Shown piece by piece: positions 43,818-52,869 of a stretch of DNA of 64,000 bases. Position 1 is the first letter of the stretch. Each line of letters begins with the position of its first letter. Under the pieces are notes generated by a model. That model was not told the DNA's origin. It saw nothing but the letters and a program-made list of their open reading frames with translations, and did no database searches. This DNA comes from Azonexus sp. R2A61 (GTDB taxonomy: Bacteria > Pseudomonadota > Gammaproteobacteria > Burkholderiales > Rhodocyclaceae): positions 310,001-374,000 of the forward strand of contig NZ_JACBFO010000003.1 in NCBI RefSeq assembly GCF_021401135.1, given 5' to 3'. The position numbers were made by a program, and so were the translations under genes.

Positions 43818-46514
43818 TCAGCCGGTCAGCGGCTTGACGACGCGCTTGACGGCGGTGTCCTCCGGGTGCGGATGGATGGTGAAGCCGAGACTGGTCATCA
43901 GCCGGAACATCTTGCTGTTGGTCGACAGCACGTCGCCGACCACGGCACGATACCCCTTCAGGCGGGCGCATTCGATCAGTGCCGCCATCAGCTTGCGGCC
44001 GACGCCGCACTTCTGCCAGTCGTCGCCGACGGCGAGCGCGAATTCGACCGATTCGCCGTCCGGGTTCAGCACGTAGCGGGCGACGCCGATCTGCGATTCC
44101 TTGCCGGTTTCCTCGTCGACCGTGGTGGCGACCAGGGCCATTTCGCGGTCGTAGTCGATCTGCGTGAAGCGCACCAGCATCGTCTGGGTCAGTTCGCGCA
44201 GCGTGTCCATGAAACGGTAGTAGCGCGATTCGTCCGACATGTTCTTGACGAAATCCTGCGTCATCTCGGCATCTTCCGGGCGGATCGGGCGGATGGTGAC
44301 GATCTTGCCGTCGTTCATCTGCCAGTCCTGGACCAGGTGCACCGGATACGGGTAGATCGCCATGTGCGCATAGCGGTCGCCGGTGGCGCTGGCCGCGTGG
44401 TCGATGACGATGCGCGCATCGGCAGCGATGGCGCCCTGTTCGTCGACGATCAGCGGGTTGAGGTCGAGCTCGATGATCCACGGCAGTTCGCAGACCATTT
44501 CGGAGATGCACAGCAGCACTTCCTTGAGCGCCTCGCGGTCGACCGGCGGCATGTTGTGGAACTGGTCGAGGATCTTCGCGGCACGCGTCGAATCGATCAG
44601 GTCCTTGGCCAGGTACTTGTTGAGCGGCGGCAGCGCGACCGAGCGGTCGGAGAAGATCTCGACGTCGAAACCGCCGGCGCCGAAGGTGATCACCGGTCCG
44701 AAGATCGGATCGCGGAAGACGCCGATCATGATCTCGCGGCCGTTCGGGCGGGACAGGAAGGGTTCGATCGAGACGCCGTTGATCTTGGCGTTCGGATGGC
44801 GCTTCTCGACGGTGTCGATGATGTCGTGATAAGCGTTGCGCACGGCCGGCGCGTTCTGGATGTTCAGGCGCACGCCGCCGGCGTCGGACTTGTGCGGCAG
44901 ATCGGGCGAATCGACCTTCATCGCCACCGGGAAGCCGATCTGCTCGGCGAGCAGCAGGGCTTCGGTGGCGGTGCGGGCGACCATGGTCTGGGCGACCGGC
45001 ACCTTGAAGGCGCGCAGGATGGCCTTGGATTCCATTTCCGACAGCACCTTGCGCCGCTCGGCGAGCAGCGCCTCGATCAGCATCTTGGCGCCTTCGGCCT
45101 CGGGCCGGCCGTAGTGGCGGGTCGGTTCCGGCGTCTGCAGCAGCAGCTTCTGGTTGCTGTAGTATTTGGAGATGTGGTGGAACAGCTCGATCGCCGTTTC
45201 CGGCATGCGGAAGGCCGGGATGCCGGCGTCTTCCAGAGCCTTGCGCGCATCCGCCACCTGGGCTTCGCCCATCCAGCAACAGATCACGCGGCGGTTGAGC
45301 TTGTCGAAGATCGAAATGATCGCCTGGGCGACGCCCATCGGATCGGTCATCGCCTGCGGCGACAGCATGACCAGCGTGCTGTCCACGCCCGGATCCTGCG
45401 AAATGGCCAGCAGCGCGTCGCGGTAGCGTTCCGGCGTGGCATCGCCGCCGATGTCGATCGGATTGCTGTGCGACCAGGTGGCGGGCAGCACCTTGTTCAG
45501 CGTGCCCATCGTTTCGATGCACAGTTCGGCGAGCGGGATGTCGAGGTCGCCGGCGCGGTCGGCCGCCATGGCGCCCGGCCCGCCGCCGTTGGTGATGATC
45601 GCCAGCCGCTTGCCGGCCGGGCGGAACTTGGAGGCGAGCGCCTTGGCGGCATAGAACAGCTGGCCGACATTCTTGACGCGGACGACGCCGGCCCGGCGCA
45701 CGGCGGCATCGAACACGGTGTCGGAGACGGCAGCCATGCCGGAGTGGGCGGTGGCAGCCATCGAGCCGGCCTCGTGGCGGCCGGCCTTGAGCAGGATGAT
45801 CGGCTTGATCCGCGCCGCCGAGCGCAGCGCACTCATGAAGCGGCGGGCGTGGCGGATGCCTTCCACGTACATCAGGATGTAGTGGGTGCGGTTGTCGTAG
45901 ATCAGGTAATCGAGGATTTCGCCGAAATCGACGTCGGCAGTCATGCCCAGCGAGATCACCGATGAGAAGCCGACCTGGTTGGCCTTGGCCCAGTCGAGTA
46001 CCGCCGAGCACATCGCACCGGACTGCGAGACCAGCGCCAGGTTGCCCGGTGCGGCGCTGATCTTGGTGAAGGTGGCGTTCAGGCCGAGTTCCGGGCGGAT
46101 GATGCCCAGGCAGTTGGGGCCGAGGATACGCACGTTGTAGGAACGGGCGATTTCCATGACCTTGCGTTCGAGCGCGGCACCGACGTGGCCGGCTTCGGAG
46201 AATCCGGCGGCGATGACGATAACGTTGCGCACGCCGCTGCGCCCGCATTGCTCGATCAGCTGCGGCACCGTTTGCGGCCGGGTGGCGATCACCGCCATCT
46301 CGACGCGGGCACCGATTTCCTCGATCGATTTGTAGGCCTGCTGGCCCTGGATCGTCTCGTGTTTCGGATTGATCGCGTACAGCCGGCCCTTGTAGCCCGA
46401 GCTGAGGATGTTCTTGAAGATGACGTTGCCGACCGAATTCTCGCGGTCGGAAGCGCCGATCACGGCCACCGACTTCGGTTCGAAGAGGGCGGTCAGATAG
46501 TGCTGTTCCAGCAT
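43818..46514 (-). CDS. Pat/PatZ-type protein acetyltransferase (acyl-CoA synthetase-like + GNAT)
   Basis: An 898-aa protein with the layout of PatZ/YfiQ: CoA-binding Rossmann domain (FEPKSVAVIGASDRENSVG), succinyl-CoA ligase-like domains, ATP-grasp domain (about 490-700), and a C-terminal GNAT domain with the acetyl-CoA loop WQKCGVGRKLMAAL. In Salmonella and E. coli such enzymes acetylate lysines of metabolic enzymes such as acetyl-CoA synthetase. GAGAGG precedes ATG 46514. It is convergent with the DUF3460 gene. Confidence 0.92.
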   Translation of the reverse strand: MLEQHYLTALFEPKSVAVIGASDRENSVGNVIFKNILSSGYKGRLYAINPKHETIQGQQAYKSIEEIGARVEMAVIATRPQTVPQLIEQCGRSGVRNVIVIAAGFSEAGHVGAALERKVMEIARSYNVRILGPNCLGIIRPELGLNATFTKISAAPGNLALVSQSGAMCSAVLDWAKANQVGFSSVISLGMTADVDFGEILDYLIYDNRTHYILMYVEGIRHARRFMSALRSAARIKPIILLKAGRHEAGSMAATAHSGMAAVSDTVFDAAVRRAGVVRVKNVGQLFYAAKALASKFRPAGKRLAIITNGGGPGAMAADRAGDLDIPLAELCIETMGTLNKVLPATWSHSNPIDIGGDATPERYRDALLAISQDPGVDSTLVMLSPQAMTDPMGVAQAIISIFDKLNRRVICCWMGEAQVADARKALEDAGIPAFRMPETAIELFHHISKYYSNQKLLLQTPEPTRHYGRPEAEGAKMLIEALLAERRKVLSEMESKAILRAFKVPVAQTMVARTATEALLLAEQIGFPVAMKVDSPDLPHKSDAGGVRLNIQNAPAVRNAYHDIIDTVEKRHPNAKINGVSIEPFLSRPNGREIMIGVFRDPIFGPVITFGAGGFDVEIFSDRSVALPPLNKYLAKDLIDSTRAAKILDQFHNMPPVDREALKEVLLCISEMVCELPWIIELDLNPLIVDEQGAIAADARIVIDHAASATGDRYAHMAIYPYPVHLVQDWQMNDGKIVTIRPIRPEDAEMTQDFVKNMSDESRYYRFMDTLRELTQTMLVRFTQIDYDREMALVATTVDEETGKESQIGVARYVLNPDGESVEFALAVGDDWQKCGVGRKLMAALIECARLKGYRAVVGDVLSTNSKMFRLMTSLGFTIHPHPEDTAVKRVVKPLTG

Positions 46515-46605
46515 GATGAGCCTCTCTGCAGGCAGTTATTGTGCAACGCAGAATTCTGGCATAAACCCCCGGTCAATGCCATGCAATGCAAGGGGTTATA
46601 CGGGT

Positions 46606-47010
46606 TTACCGCAGGGTGTCGTGTACCACGAAGGCGGCGGTCAGCGCCCGGTGCACCGGACATTTGCCGGCAATTTCCAGCAAGCGCCGGCGCTGCTCGT
46701 CGTCGAGCGGGCCCTGCAGCTCGATATCGCGGCTGATCCGGTCGCGCGACACGCCGTCGATATCGACCTTGTCATGGCTCAGTTCGACGCGGATGCCGGT
46801 CAGCGGCCATTCCCGGCGCTCGGCGTACATGCGCAGGGTCATCGACGTACAGGCGCCGAGCCCGGCCATCACGAAATCGAAGGGTGCCGGTCCGGCATCG
46901 CTGCCGCCCATCGCGTACGGCTCGTCGGCAATCAGCCGGTGCTGGCCGGCAATCACCTCCTGCTGGTATCTTCCCTGGCCGTTCTCACTGACGATCACTG
47001 TTCCCGACAT
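46606..47010 (-). CDS. OsmC family protein
   Basis: A 134-aa OsmC/Ohr-fold protein. The two conserved cysteines are in GLGACTSMTLRMYAERR and AGKCPVHRAL. The sequence is closer to the OsmC/YhfA branch than to Ohr. It is likely a thiol-dependent peroxidase or related redox protein. Its start codon overlaps, on the opposite strand, the start of the methyltransferase gene within CATG (47008-47011). Confidence 0.88.
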   Translation of the reverse strand: MSGTVIVSENGQGRYQQEVIAGQHRLIADEPYAMGGSDAGPAPFDFVMAGLGACTSMTLRMYAERREWPLTGIRVELSHDKVDIDGVSRDRISRDIELQGPLDDEQRRRLLEIAGKCPVHRALTAAFVVHDTLR

Positions 47011-47554
47011 GGCAGCTCCTCCTCAAAACGTTTCACCGATGATACCGCCTTCGCCGTGGATCGCACGCCATCTGGCGGCCATTCCGGCCGGCGGCTGCGT
47101 GCTCGATCTGGCCTGCGGGCGCGGTCGACACGCGCGCCTGCTGGCCGCCGGAAATCATCCGGTGCTGGCGGTTGACCGCGACAGCGCGGCGCTGGCCGAG
47201 TTGGCCGGCGTGCCGGGCATCGCCACCGCCTGCCTCGACCTGGAAGGCGACGACTGGCCGCTGGCCGGCCGCCGTTTCGCCGGCGTCGTCGTCGCCAATT
47301 ATCTGTGGCGGCCGCGGCTGGCCGAGGTTTTCGCGCTGGTCGAGCCGGGCGGCGTGCTGATTTACGAGACTTTCATGATCGGCAACGCGGCTTACGGCAA
47401 ACCGTCGAATCCGGATTTCCTGCTGCGTCCGGGCGAACTGCGGGCTGCGGTCGACGCCGCCGGCTGGCAGGAAATCGCTTTTGCCGAAGGTTATGCCGAG
47501 GTACCGAAACCCTGCGTGCGGCAGGCCATCGCGGCGCGCCGGCCGCTCACTTGA
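47009..47554 (+). CDS. Class I SAM-dependent methyltransferase-like protein
   Basis: A 181-aa protein with the SAM motif I VLDLACGRGRHARLLA and an acidic motif II VLAVDRDSAAL, in the TehB/Methyltransf_25 group. Substrate unknown. The first in-frame ATG after the divergent OsmC start is 47009; ATG 47039 (MIPPSPWIARHL) is also possible, and neither has a clear ribosome site. The stop overlaps the convergent tesA end by 8 bp. Confidence 0.8.
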   Translation: MAAPPQNVSPMIPPSPWIARHLAAIPAGGCVLDLACGRGRHARLLAAGNHPVLAVDRDSAALAELAGVPGIATACLDLEGDDWPLAGRRFAGVVVANYLWRPRLAEVFALVEPGGVLIYETFMIGNAAYGKPSNPDFLLRPGELRAAVDAAGWQEIAFAEGYAEVPKPCVRQAIAARRPLT

Positions 47555-48146
47555 GCAGCGGCTGCAACGCGGTCCACACCGGTTCGAGCAGCAGCGGCTG
47601 CGCGGCGGCGGTCGGGTGCAACTGGTCGGCCTGGAACAGTTCCGGCCGCGCGGCGACCGGTTCGAGCAGGAAGGGCAGCAGCGCGGTGCGGCGGCTTTTG
47701 GCGATGTCGCCGAAGGTGGCGAAGAACTGCTGGGCATACGGGCCGTAATTGGGCGGCAGGCGCATGCCGGCGATCAGCACGCGGGCACCGGACTTCTGGG
47801 CGGCCTCGGTCATCGCCTCGAGATTGGCGCGCATCTGGGTGACCGGCAGCCCGCGCAGGCCGTCGTTGGCGCCGAGCGCCAGGATGACGATGGTCGGTTG
47901 GTGCCGACGCAGCGCGTCGGCCAGCCGCGAACGTCCGCCGGCGGTGGTTTCGCCGGAGATCGACAGATTCACGACGCTATAATCCAGACGCTGCTCGCCC
48001 AGCCGTTGCTGGAGCAGCGACGGCCAGGCCTGTTCGGGCCGGATGCCGTAGCCGGCGGATAAGGAATCGCCCATCACCAGCAGGTTTCGGGCGGCGCAGG
48101 CGGGCAGGGCGGTGAACAGGGCAATCAGGACAAGGATCAGGCGCAT
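47547..48146 (-). CDS. tesA: Arylesterase/acyl-CoA thioesterase I, SGNH hydrolase
   Basis: A 199-aa periplasmic GDSL/SGNH lipase. Signal peptide RLILVLIALFTALPACAA; block I GDSLSAGYG with the nucleophile Ser; GANDGLRG with oxyanion Asn; and DQLHPTAAAQ with Asp and His. The frame opens at 48293, but ATG 48146 gives a proper signal peptide. It is head to head with the ybbA-like ATPase, as in E. coli, here with start codons overlapping in CATG. Confidence 0.9.
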   Translation of the reverse strand: MRLILVLIALFTALPACAARNLLVMGDSLSAGYGIRPEQAWPSLLQQRLGEQRLDYSVVNLSISGETTAGGRSRLADALRRHQPTIVILALGANDGLRGLPVTQMRANLEAMTEAAQKSGARVLIAGMRLPPNYGPYAQQFFATFGDIAKSRRTALLPFLLEPVAARPELFQADQLHPTAAAQPLLLEPVWTALQPLLK

Positions 48147-48822
48147 GGCGGATGACAGGGCGGTAGTCGAGGTGATCGGGCTGGGCAAGACGGTGGATAA
48201 CGGCGGTGTGCCGCTGACCATCTTGGAGGATATCGCCTTCCGCGTGGCCGCGGGTGAAACGGTGGCGATCGTCGGGGCCTCCGGCTCCGGCAAATCGACG
48301 CTGCTCGGCCTGCTGGCCGGGCTGGATCAGCCGAGTGCCGGCGAGGTGCGTCTCGACGGCGTATCGCTGGCCGGGCTCGACGAGGATGCGCGGGCGGTGC
48401 AGCGCGGCCGGCTGCTCGGTTTCGTGTTCCAGTCCTTCCAGTTGCTGCCGGCGCTGACCGCGCTGGAGAACGTGATGCTGCCGCTCGAGCTGGCCGGTTT
48501 GCCGCAGGCCGAGGCGACGGCGCGCGGCTGGCTGGAGAAGGTCGGCCTCGGTCACCGTCTGGCGCATTACCCCAAGCACCTGTCGGGCGGCGAGCAGCAG
48601 CGCGTTGCGCTAGCCCGTGCCTTCGCGCCCGATCCGCGGCTGATCCTGGCCGACGAGCCGACCGGCAATCTCGACGCGGCGACCGGCCGGCAGATCATCG
48701 AATTGATGTTCGAGCTGAACGCGACGCAGGGCAAGACCCTGATCCTGGTGACGCACGACGAGGCCATCGCTGCGCGTTGCGGTCGCGTGCTGCGTATCCA
48801 GTCCGGCCGGCTGGCAGCCTAG
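48145..48822 (+). CDS. ybbA: ABC transporter ATPase, YbbA/LolD family
   Basis: A 225-aa ATPase with Walker A GASGSGKST, Q-loop FQSF, signature LSGGEQQR and Walker B LILADEPTG. It belongs to the MacB/LolD/YbbA group. In E. coli YbbA works with permease YbbP, encoded downstream; here no permease follows, as the next gene is convergent hpnE. An upstream ATG (48112) would lie in the tesA signal peptide region. The partner may be elsewhere. Confidence 0.9.
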   Translation: MADDRAVVEVIGLGKTVDNGGVPLTILEDIAFRVAAGETVAIVGASGSGKSTLLGLLAGLDQPSAGEVRLDGVSLAGLDEDARAVQRGRLLGFVFQSFQLLPALTALENVMLPLELAGLPQAEATARGWLEKVGLGHRLAHYPKHLSGGEQQRVALARAFAPDPRLILADEPTGNLDAATGRQIIELMFELNATQGKTLILVTHDEAIAARCGRVLRIQSGRLAA

Positions 48823-50036
48823 GCGAGCAGCGCGCGCGCTGCGCGCAGGCCGCTGCGGACGGCGCCTTCGAGCGTTGCCGGGTAATCGGCCCAGGTGGCG
48901 TCGCCGGCCAGTACCAGCGAGCGGTGCGGCGTTCGCCAGTCGGGCCGCGGCTGCTGCGGTCGACTGCTGAAGGTCGCCCTTTTTTCGCGGATCACCTTGT
49001 GCCAGCTGGCGGTTTCGCCGGGCCGGATTTCCCGGGCCAGGGTTGCGGCCAGTTCGTCATCGCCCAGCATTTCCCAGGCGCCATGCCCGCTCAGGACGCA
49101 GCCGAACAGGCCGTTGCCGCGGTCGACGACCCATTGACCGGTTTTTCCATGCACCGCGAACAGCGGGAAGGAAAGCGCGGTTTCTGCCGGAAACTGCAGG
49201 TAGACCGTAGCAATCGGCTCGTAGTCGAAGTCGATGGCGGCGGGCGGATGGAGGGCGCCGAGATGCTGCGGCGCGACGGCGAGTACGGCGGCATCGAAAG
49301 TTTCGCCGTCGATCCCGATGCCGTCGGCGCGTGGCTGCAGGGCGCCGATCCGCCGGCCGAAATGCAGCGTCGCGCCGTGCGCCGTCAGCCAGCGGCAGGC
49401 CGGGTCGGGCAACAGTTCGCCGAGCGTGACGCGTGGCAGCAACAGGTCGGTATCGGCGCGGCGGGCGCTGCCCAGGCTGTCGCGCAGGACGTTGGCGAAC
49501 AGTTGCGCGCTGGCGCGTTCGGCCGGTGTGTTTAGCGCCGCTAGGCAGAGCGGTTCCCACAGGTGGCGGCGCAGCGTGCCGGTCTGGCCGGCGGCGTCGA
49601 GCCAGGCGGCGACCGTGACGTCCTGCGCCAGCCGGAAGCCGCGCCATTTGACGCTTTGCATCCAAAGGGCGGTTTTCAGCTTTTCCGGCCAGTCGACCGC
49701 AGCAGCGCCGAACAGGCCGGCGGCGACGTTGAGCGGCGCCGGCAGGCGTGGCAGGGCGAGGTGGAAACCGCTGTCGTCGATCACCTGCAGCGGGCGACGG
49801 TCGAACAGGCGGTCGGGGTCGGCGCCGAGTTTGCGCATCAGCGCCAGCGTGTCGCGGTAGGCGCCGAGCAGGATGTGCTGGCCGTTGTCGAGCGGTCGGC
49901 CGTCGATGTGCACGCTGCGCGCCCGGCCGCCGGCAACGCGGCCGGCCTCGAACAGCGTCACTCCGGCGCCGCCGGCCGTCAGCTCGACGGCGGCGGCGAG
50001 ACCCGCCCAGCCGGCGCCGACGACGGCGACTTTCAC
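48819..50036 (-). CDS. hpnE: Hydroxysqualene dehydroxylase
   Basis: A 405-aa FAD-dependent amine-oxidase-like enzyme, MKVAVVGAGWAGLAAAVEL at its start (dinucleotide-binding motif), ending with LVLAGDATWADYPATLEGAVRSG. HpnE reduces hydroxysqualene to squalene, the last of the HpnCDE steps. It follows hpnD by 4 bp. Repeat half-sites occur within the gene at 48954 and 49692. Confidence 0.92.
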   Translation of the reverse strand: MKVAVVGAGWAGLAAAVELTAGGAGVTLFEAGRVAGGRARSVHIDGRPLDNGQHILLGAYRDTLALMRKLGADPDRLFDRRPLQVIDDSGFHLALPRLPAPLNVAAGLFGAAAVDWPEKLKTALWMQSVKWRGFRLAQDVTVAAWLDAAGQTGTLRRHLWEPLCLAALNTPAERASAQLFANVLRDSLGSARRADTDLLLPRVTLGELLPDPACRWLTAHGATLHFGRRIGALQPRADGIGIDGETFDAAVLAVAPQHLGALHPPAAIDFDYEPIATVYLQFPAETALSFPLFAVHGKTGQWVVDRGNGLFGCVLSGHGAWEMLGDDELAATLAREIRPGETASWHKVIREKRATFSSRPQQPRPDWRTPHRSLVLAGDATWADYPATLEGAVRSGLRAARALLA

Positions 50037-50040
50037 GGGG

Positions 50041-50880
50041 TCAGCCCTTGATCCAGGTCTTGGCGGCCAGCCACAGCTTGCGCGTGGCGGGCAGCGAGAT
50101 GCGCTGGTGCAGCACCTGGAAGTTTTCGGCGCGGATTTCGTCGAGCAGCGTGCGGTAGATCGCCGCCATGATCAGGCCGGGCCGCTGATTCTTGCGGTCG
50201 ACCGCCGGCAGCAGCGAAAACGCCTGTTCGTAGTATTGCTGGGCGCGCTCGTACTGGAACTGCATCAGCGCCGTGAAATTGTCGGAATACTTGCCGTTCA
50301 GCAGGTCCGAGGCGGGCACGTTGAAGCGCTGCAGTTCGTCGACCGGCAGGTAGATGCGGCCGCGCCGCGCGTCCTCGCCGACATCGCGGATGATGTTGGT
50401 GAGCTGGAAGGCCATGCCCAGGTCGTGCGCGTATTTCAGTGTCTGGCGGTCCCGGTAGCCGAAGATTTCGGCCGACAGCAGGCCGACCACGCTGGCCACG
50501 CGGTAGCAATACAGCGACAGCCCCTTGAAGTCGAGATAGCGCGACTGCTGCAGGTCCATCTCCATGCCGTCGATGATTTCCAGCAATTGTTCGGCCGGCA
50601 GATGGACCGTCGCGCCGACCGCCTTGAGCGCCAGGCCGACCGGATGCTGCGGTTCGCCGTCGCCGTCGCCGACGCGTAGCACTTCCTGGCGCCACCAGGT
50701 GAGCTTGGTCGAGGCCAGCGCCAGATCGCTGCATTCGTCGACCACGTCGTCGACCTCGCGGCAGAAGGCGTAGAGCGCCATGATCGCCTGGCGCCGTTCG
50801 AGCGGCAGGAACAGGAAGCTGTAGTAGAAGGAGGAGCCGCTGGCGGCACACTTCTCCTGGCAATAGTCGTGCGGATTCAT
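50041..50880 (-). CDS. hpnD: Presqualene diphosphate synthase
   Basis: A 279-aa squalene/phytoene synthase family enzyme joining two farnesyl diphosphates. Asp-rich motifs DDVVDEC (near 60) and DVGEDARRGRIYLP are present, as is the FAFQLTNIIRD context. It overlaps hpnC by 4 bp. A squalene-hopene cyclase is not in the window, so hopanoid synthesis is inferred. Confidence 0.92.
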   Translation of the reverse strand: MNPHDYCQEKCAASGSSFYYSFLFLPLERRQAIMALYAFCREVDDVVDECSDLALASTKLTWWRQEVLRVGDGDGEPQHPVGLALKAVGATVHLPAEQLLEIIDGMEMDLQQSRYLDFKGLSLYCYRVASVVGLLSAEIFGYRDRQTLKYAHDLGMAFQLTNIIRDVGEDARRGRIYLPVDELQRFNVPASDLLNGKYSDNFTALMQFQYERAQQYYEQAFSLLPAVDRKNQRPGLIMAAIYRTLLDEIRAENFQVLHQRISLPATRKLWLAAKTWIKG

Positions 50881-51692
50881 GGCTTCATTCTAACGGAGCG
50901 GCCGAGCATGACGGCCCAGTCGCGCAGGCCCAGCGTCGGGCGCTGGCGGAATACGTCGCCGCGCACCGCCTGGATACGGTCGAGGATGCGCAGGCCGCCC
51001 TGCACGGTCAGCCGGATTTCCCAGCCCAGCCGGCCGGGCAGGGCGTGAACCAGCGGCGTGCCGCGGCGCATCAGCGAACGCGCGCGGTCGACCTGGAAAT
51101 CGATCAGTTTTTGCCAGCCGTCGGAACATTCGCCCCGGGCGATATCTTCCTCGTCGATGTCGAAGCGCTTCATCTCGACGATGGGCAGGTAAATCCGGTT
51201 TTTTTGCCAGTCGACCGCAACATCCTGCAGGAAGTTGATCAACTGCAGCGCCGTGCAGATGCAATCCGATTGTTCGAGATGTCCGGCTTCCGTCCGCCCG
51301 AACAGGTGCAGCACCAGCCGGCCGACCGGATTGGCCGAGCGCCGGCAGTAATCGGCCAGTTCTGGATAATCGCTGTAGCGCGCCTGGACGACGTCCTGTG
51401 CAAAGGCGTCGAGCAGGTCGTGGAACAGCTGGATCGGTAGCGCGTGTGCCGTAATGACCTTGGCCAGTTCGCGAAACAGCAGCGTGCGCGGCGTGCCGCC
51501 GGCGGCGATGCAATCCAGTTCGTCGCGGTAAACGCCGAGACCGGCCAGCCGCTCTTCCGGTGTTGCCACGCCTTCGTCGGCAATGTCGTCGGCGTTGCGC
51601 GCAAAACGGTAGATGATCTCGATCGGCCGGCGCAGATGCGCGGGCACCAGCAGCGAGGCGACGGGGAAGTTTTCGTAGTGATCGACAGGCAT
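50877..51692 (-). CDS. hpnC: Hydroxysqualene synthase
   Basis: A 271-aa squalene/phytoene synthase family enzyme converting presqualene diphosphate to hydroxysqualene. It starts VDHYENFPVASLLVP, with NADDIADE as the first Asp motif and LINFLQDVAVDWQKNRIYLP as the second. First gene of hpnCDE, transcribed away from tRNA-Leu. Confidence 0.91.
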   Translation of the reverse strand: MPVDHYENFPVASLLVPAHLRRPIEIIYRFARNADDIADEGVATPEERLAGLGVYRDELDCIAAGGTPRTLLFRELAKVITAHALPIQLFHDLLDAFAQDVVQARYSDYPELADYCRRSANPVGRLVLHLFGRTEAGHLEQSDCICTALQLINFLQDVAVDWQKNRIYLPIVEMKRFDIDEEDIARGECSDGWQKLIDFQVDRARSLMRRGTPLVHALPGRLGWEIRLTVQGGLRILDRIQAVRGDVFRQRPTLGLRDWAVMLGRSVRMKP

Positions 51693-51746
51693 GGGGCGGC
51701 AAGTATAGGGGTGAAGCGGTCGGCAGTGATAGAATGCGCGCCGCCC

Positions 51747-51831
51747 GCCCAGGTGGCGAAATTGGTAGACGCACCAGATTTAGGTTCTGGCGTAGAAATA
51801 CGTGGGGGTTCGAGTCCCTTCCTGGGCACCA
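51747..51831 (+). tRNA. tRNA-Leu (anticodon UAG)
   Basis: An 85-nt class II tRNA. Acceptor GCCCAGG (51747-51753) pairs with CCTGGGC (51821-51827), followed by ACCA encoded in the DNA. The anticodon stem CCAGA/TCTGG encloses TTTAGGT-type loop with TAG; a long variable arm and GGTTCGAGTCC T-arm are present. Confidence 0.95.
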
Positions 51832-51842
51832 GCGGTCGACAG

Positions 51843-51874
51843 AAGGCTTTCAGCGATGAAAGCCTTTTTGTTTT
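51843..51874 (+). terminator. Intrinsic terminator after tRNA-Leu
   Basis: AAGGCTTTC (51843-51851), loop AGCGAT, GAAAGCCTT (51858-51866), then TTTG TTTT. It ends the tRNA transcript 12 bp after CCA. Confidence 0.85.
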
Positions 51875-51902
51875 CCGGCGACCGCCAGCCTGGCTGCCGA
51901 TA

Positions 51903-52808
51903 TCACGCAAAGCTGGCTTCGTCGCGGCGAAAGCGTTCGACCAGCCAGTCACTGACGGTACGAATGCGCGGCACGTCGCGCAGTTCGCGCGGTACGACCA
52001 GCCACATCTCGCGGCTGAGCACGCTGTCGTTGCCGGACAGACAACGCAAACCGGCATGGCGTTCGCCGACCAAGCGCGGCAGGATGGCCAGGCCGAGGCC
52101 GTCGGCCACGGCAGTCGCCAGCGCATCCAGATTGTTGCAGCGGAAAGTCACGTTCTGCTGGCCGATATGCTCGGACAGCCAGCGCATTTCCGGCACCTGG
52201 TCCAGCGAACGTTCATAGGCGACCCACGGTGCCGTCTGCCAGGAACTCGCCAGCAGCGGTTGCCCCGGTCCGTAAACGCCGTAACCGAGCCGCCCCAGGC
52301 AGCGGACCACCAGATCGCCGTCGGCCGGCCGCGCCAGGCGCACGGCGATGTCGGCTTCGCGACGTCCCAGATCGAGCGATTTGCTGCTGGCGATGATCTC
52401 GATCGCCAGTTCGCGATAGCGGCTGCGCAGATCGGCCAGTTGGCGGGCGAGATAGTGGGCGGCCAGCGCGTCGACCGCAGTGATCCGGATCACGCCGCGG
52501 ACCTGCGTCTGACGGTCGGCGGCCAGGTGGCACAGGGCGGCCATTTCCGCCTCCATGCGCTGTCCGCGGGCCAGCAATTCCTCGCCGACTGGGGTCGGCG
52601 TCATCTGACCCCGCAGACGCTCGAACAGCGGTGTGCCCATCGCCGATTCAAGTGTCCGCAGGCGGCGCGCCACTGTCGTCTGGTCAACGCCCAGTTCCCG
52701 TGCCGCGGCAGCCAGCGAGGCGCAGCGGGCGAGCACAACGGCGTAGCGTATGTCGTTCCAGTCCGGCGTTGCTGCAAAATTGCCGGCGGCGGTGGCAGGT
52801 TTATCCAT
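51903..52808 (-). CDS. LysR-family transcriptional regulator
   Basis: A 301-aa LysR regulator with HTH at about 15-75 (CASLAAAARELGVDQTTVARRLRTLE) and a C-terminal effector domain. The VDQTTVARRL recognition helix is typical of the DsdC/GcvA-like branch. It is divergent from an isochorismatase-like hydrolase gene 61 bp away, its likely target. The effector is unknown. Confidence 0.9.
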   Translation of the reverse strand: MDKPATAAGNFAATPDWNDIRYAVVLARCASLAAAARELGVDQTTVARRLRTLESAMGTPLFERLRGQMTPTPVGEELLARGQRMEAEMAALCHLAADRQTQVRGVIRITAVDALAAHYLARQLADLRSRYRELAIEIIASSKSLDLGRREADIAVRLARPADGDLVVRCLGRLGYGVYGPGQPLLASSWQTAPWVAYERSLDQVPEMRWLSEHIGQQNVTFRCNNLDALATAVADGLGLAILPRLVGERHAGLRCLSGNDSVLSREMWLVVPRELRDVPRIRTVSDWLVERFRRDEASFA

Positions 52809-52869
52809 TTCGCGTGGGCCGTGCCAAGCCTATGCTGGCGGCCATTCAAACCCCAAAGGAGATCGCATC

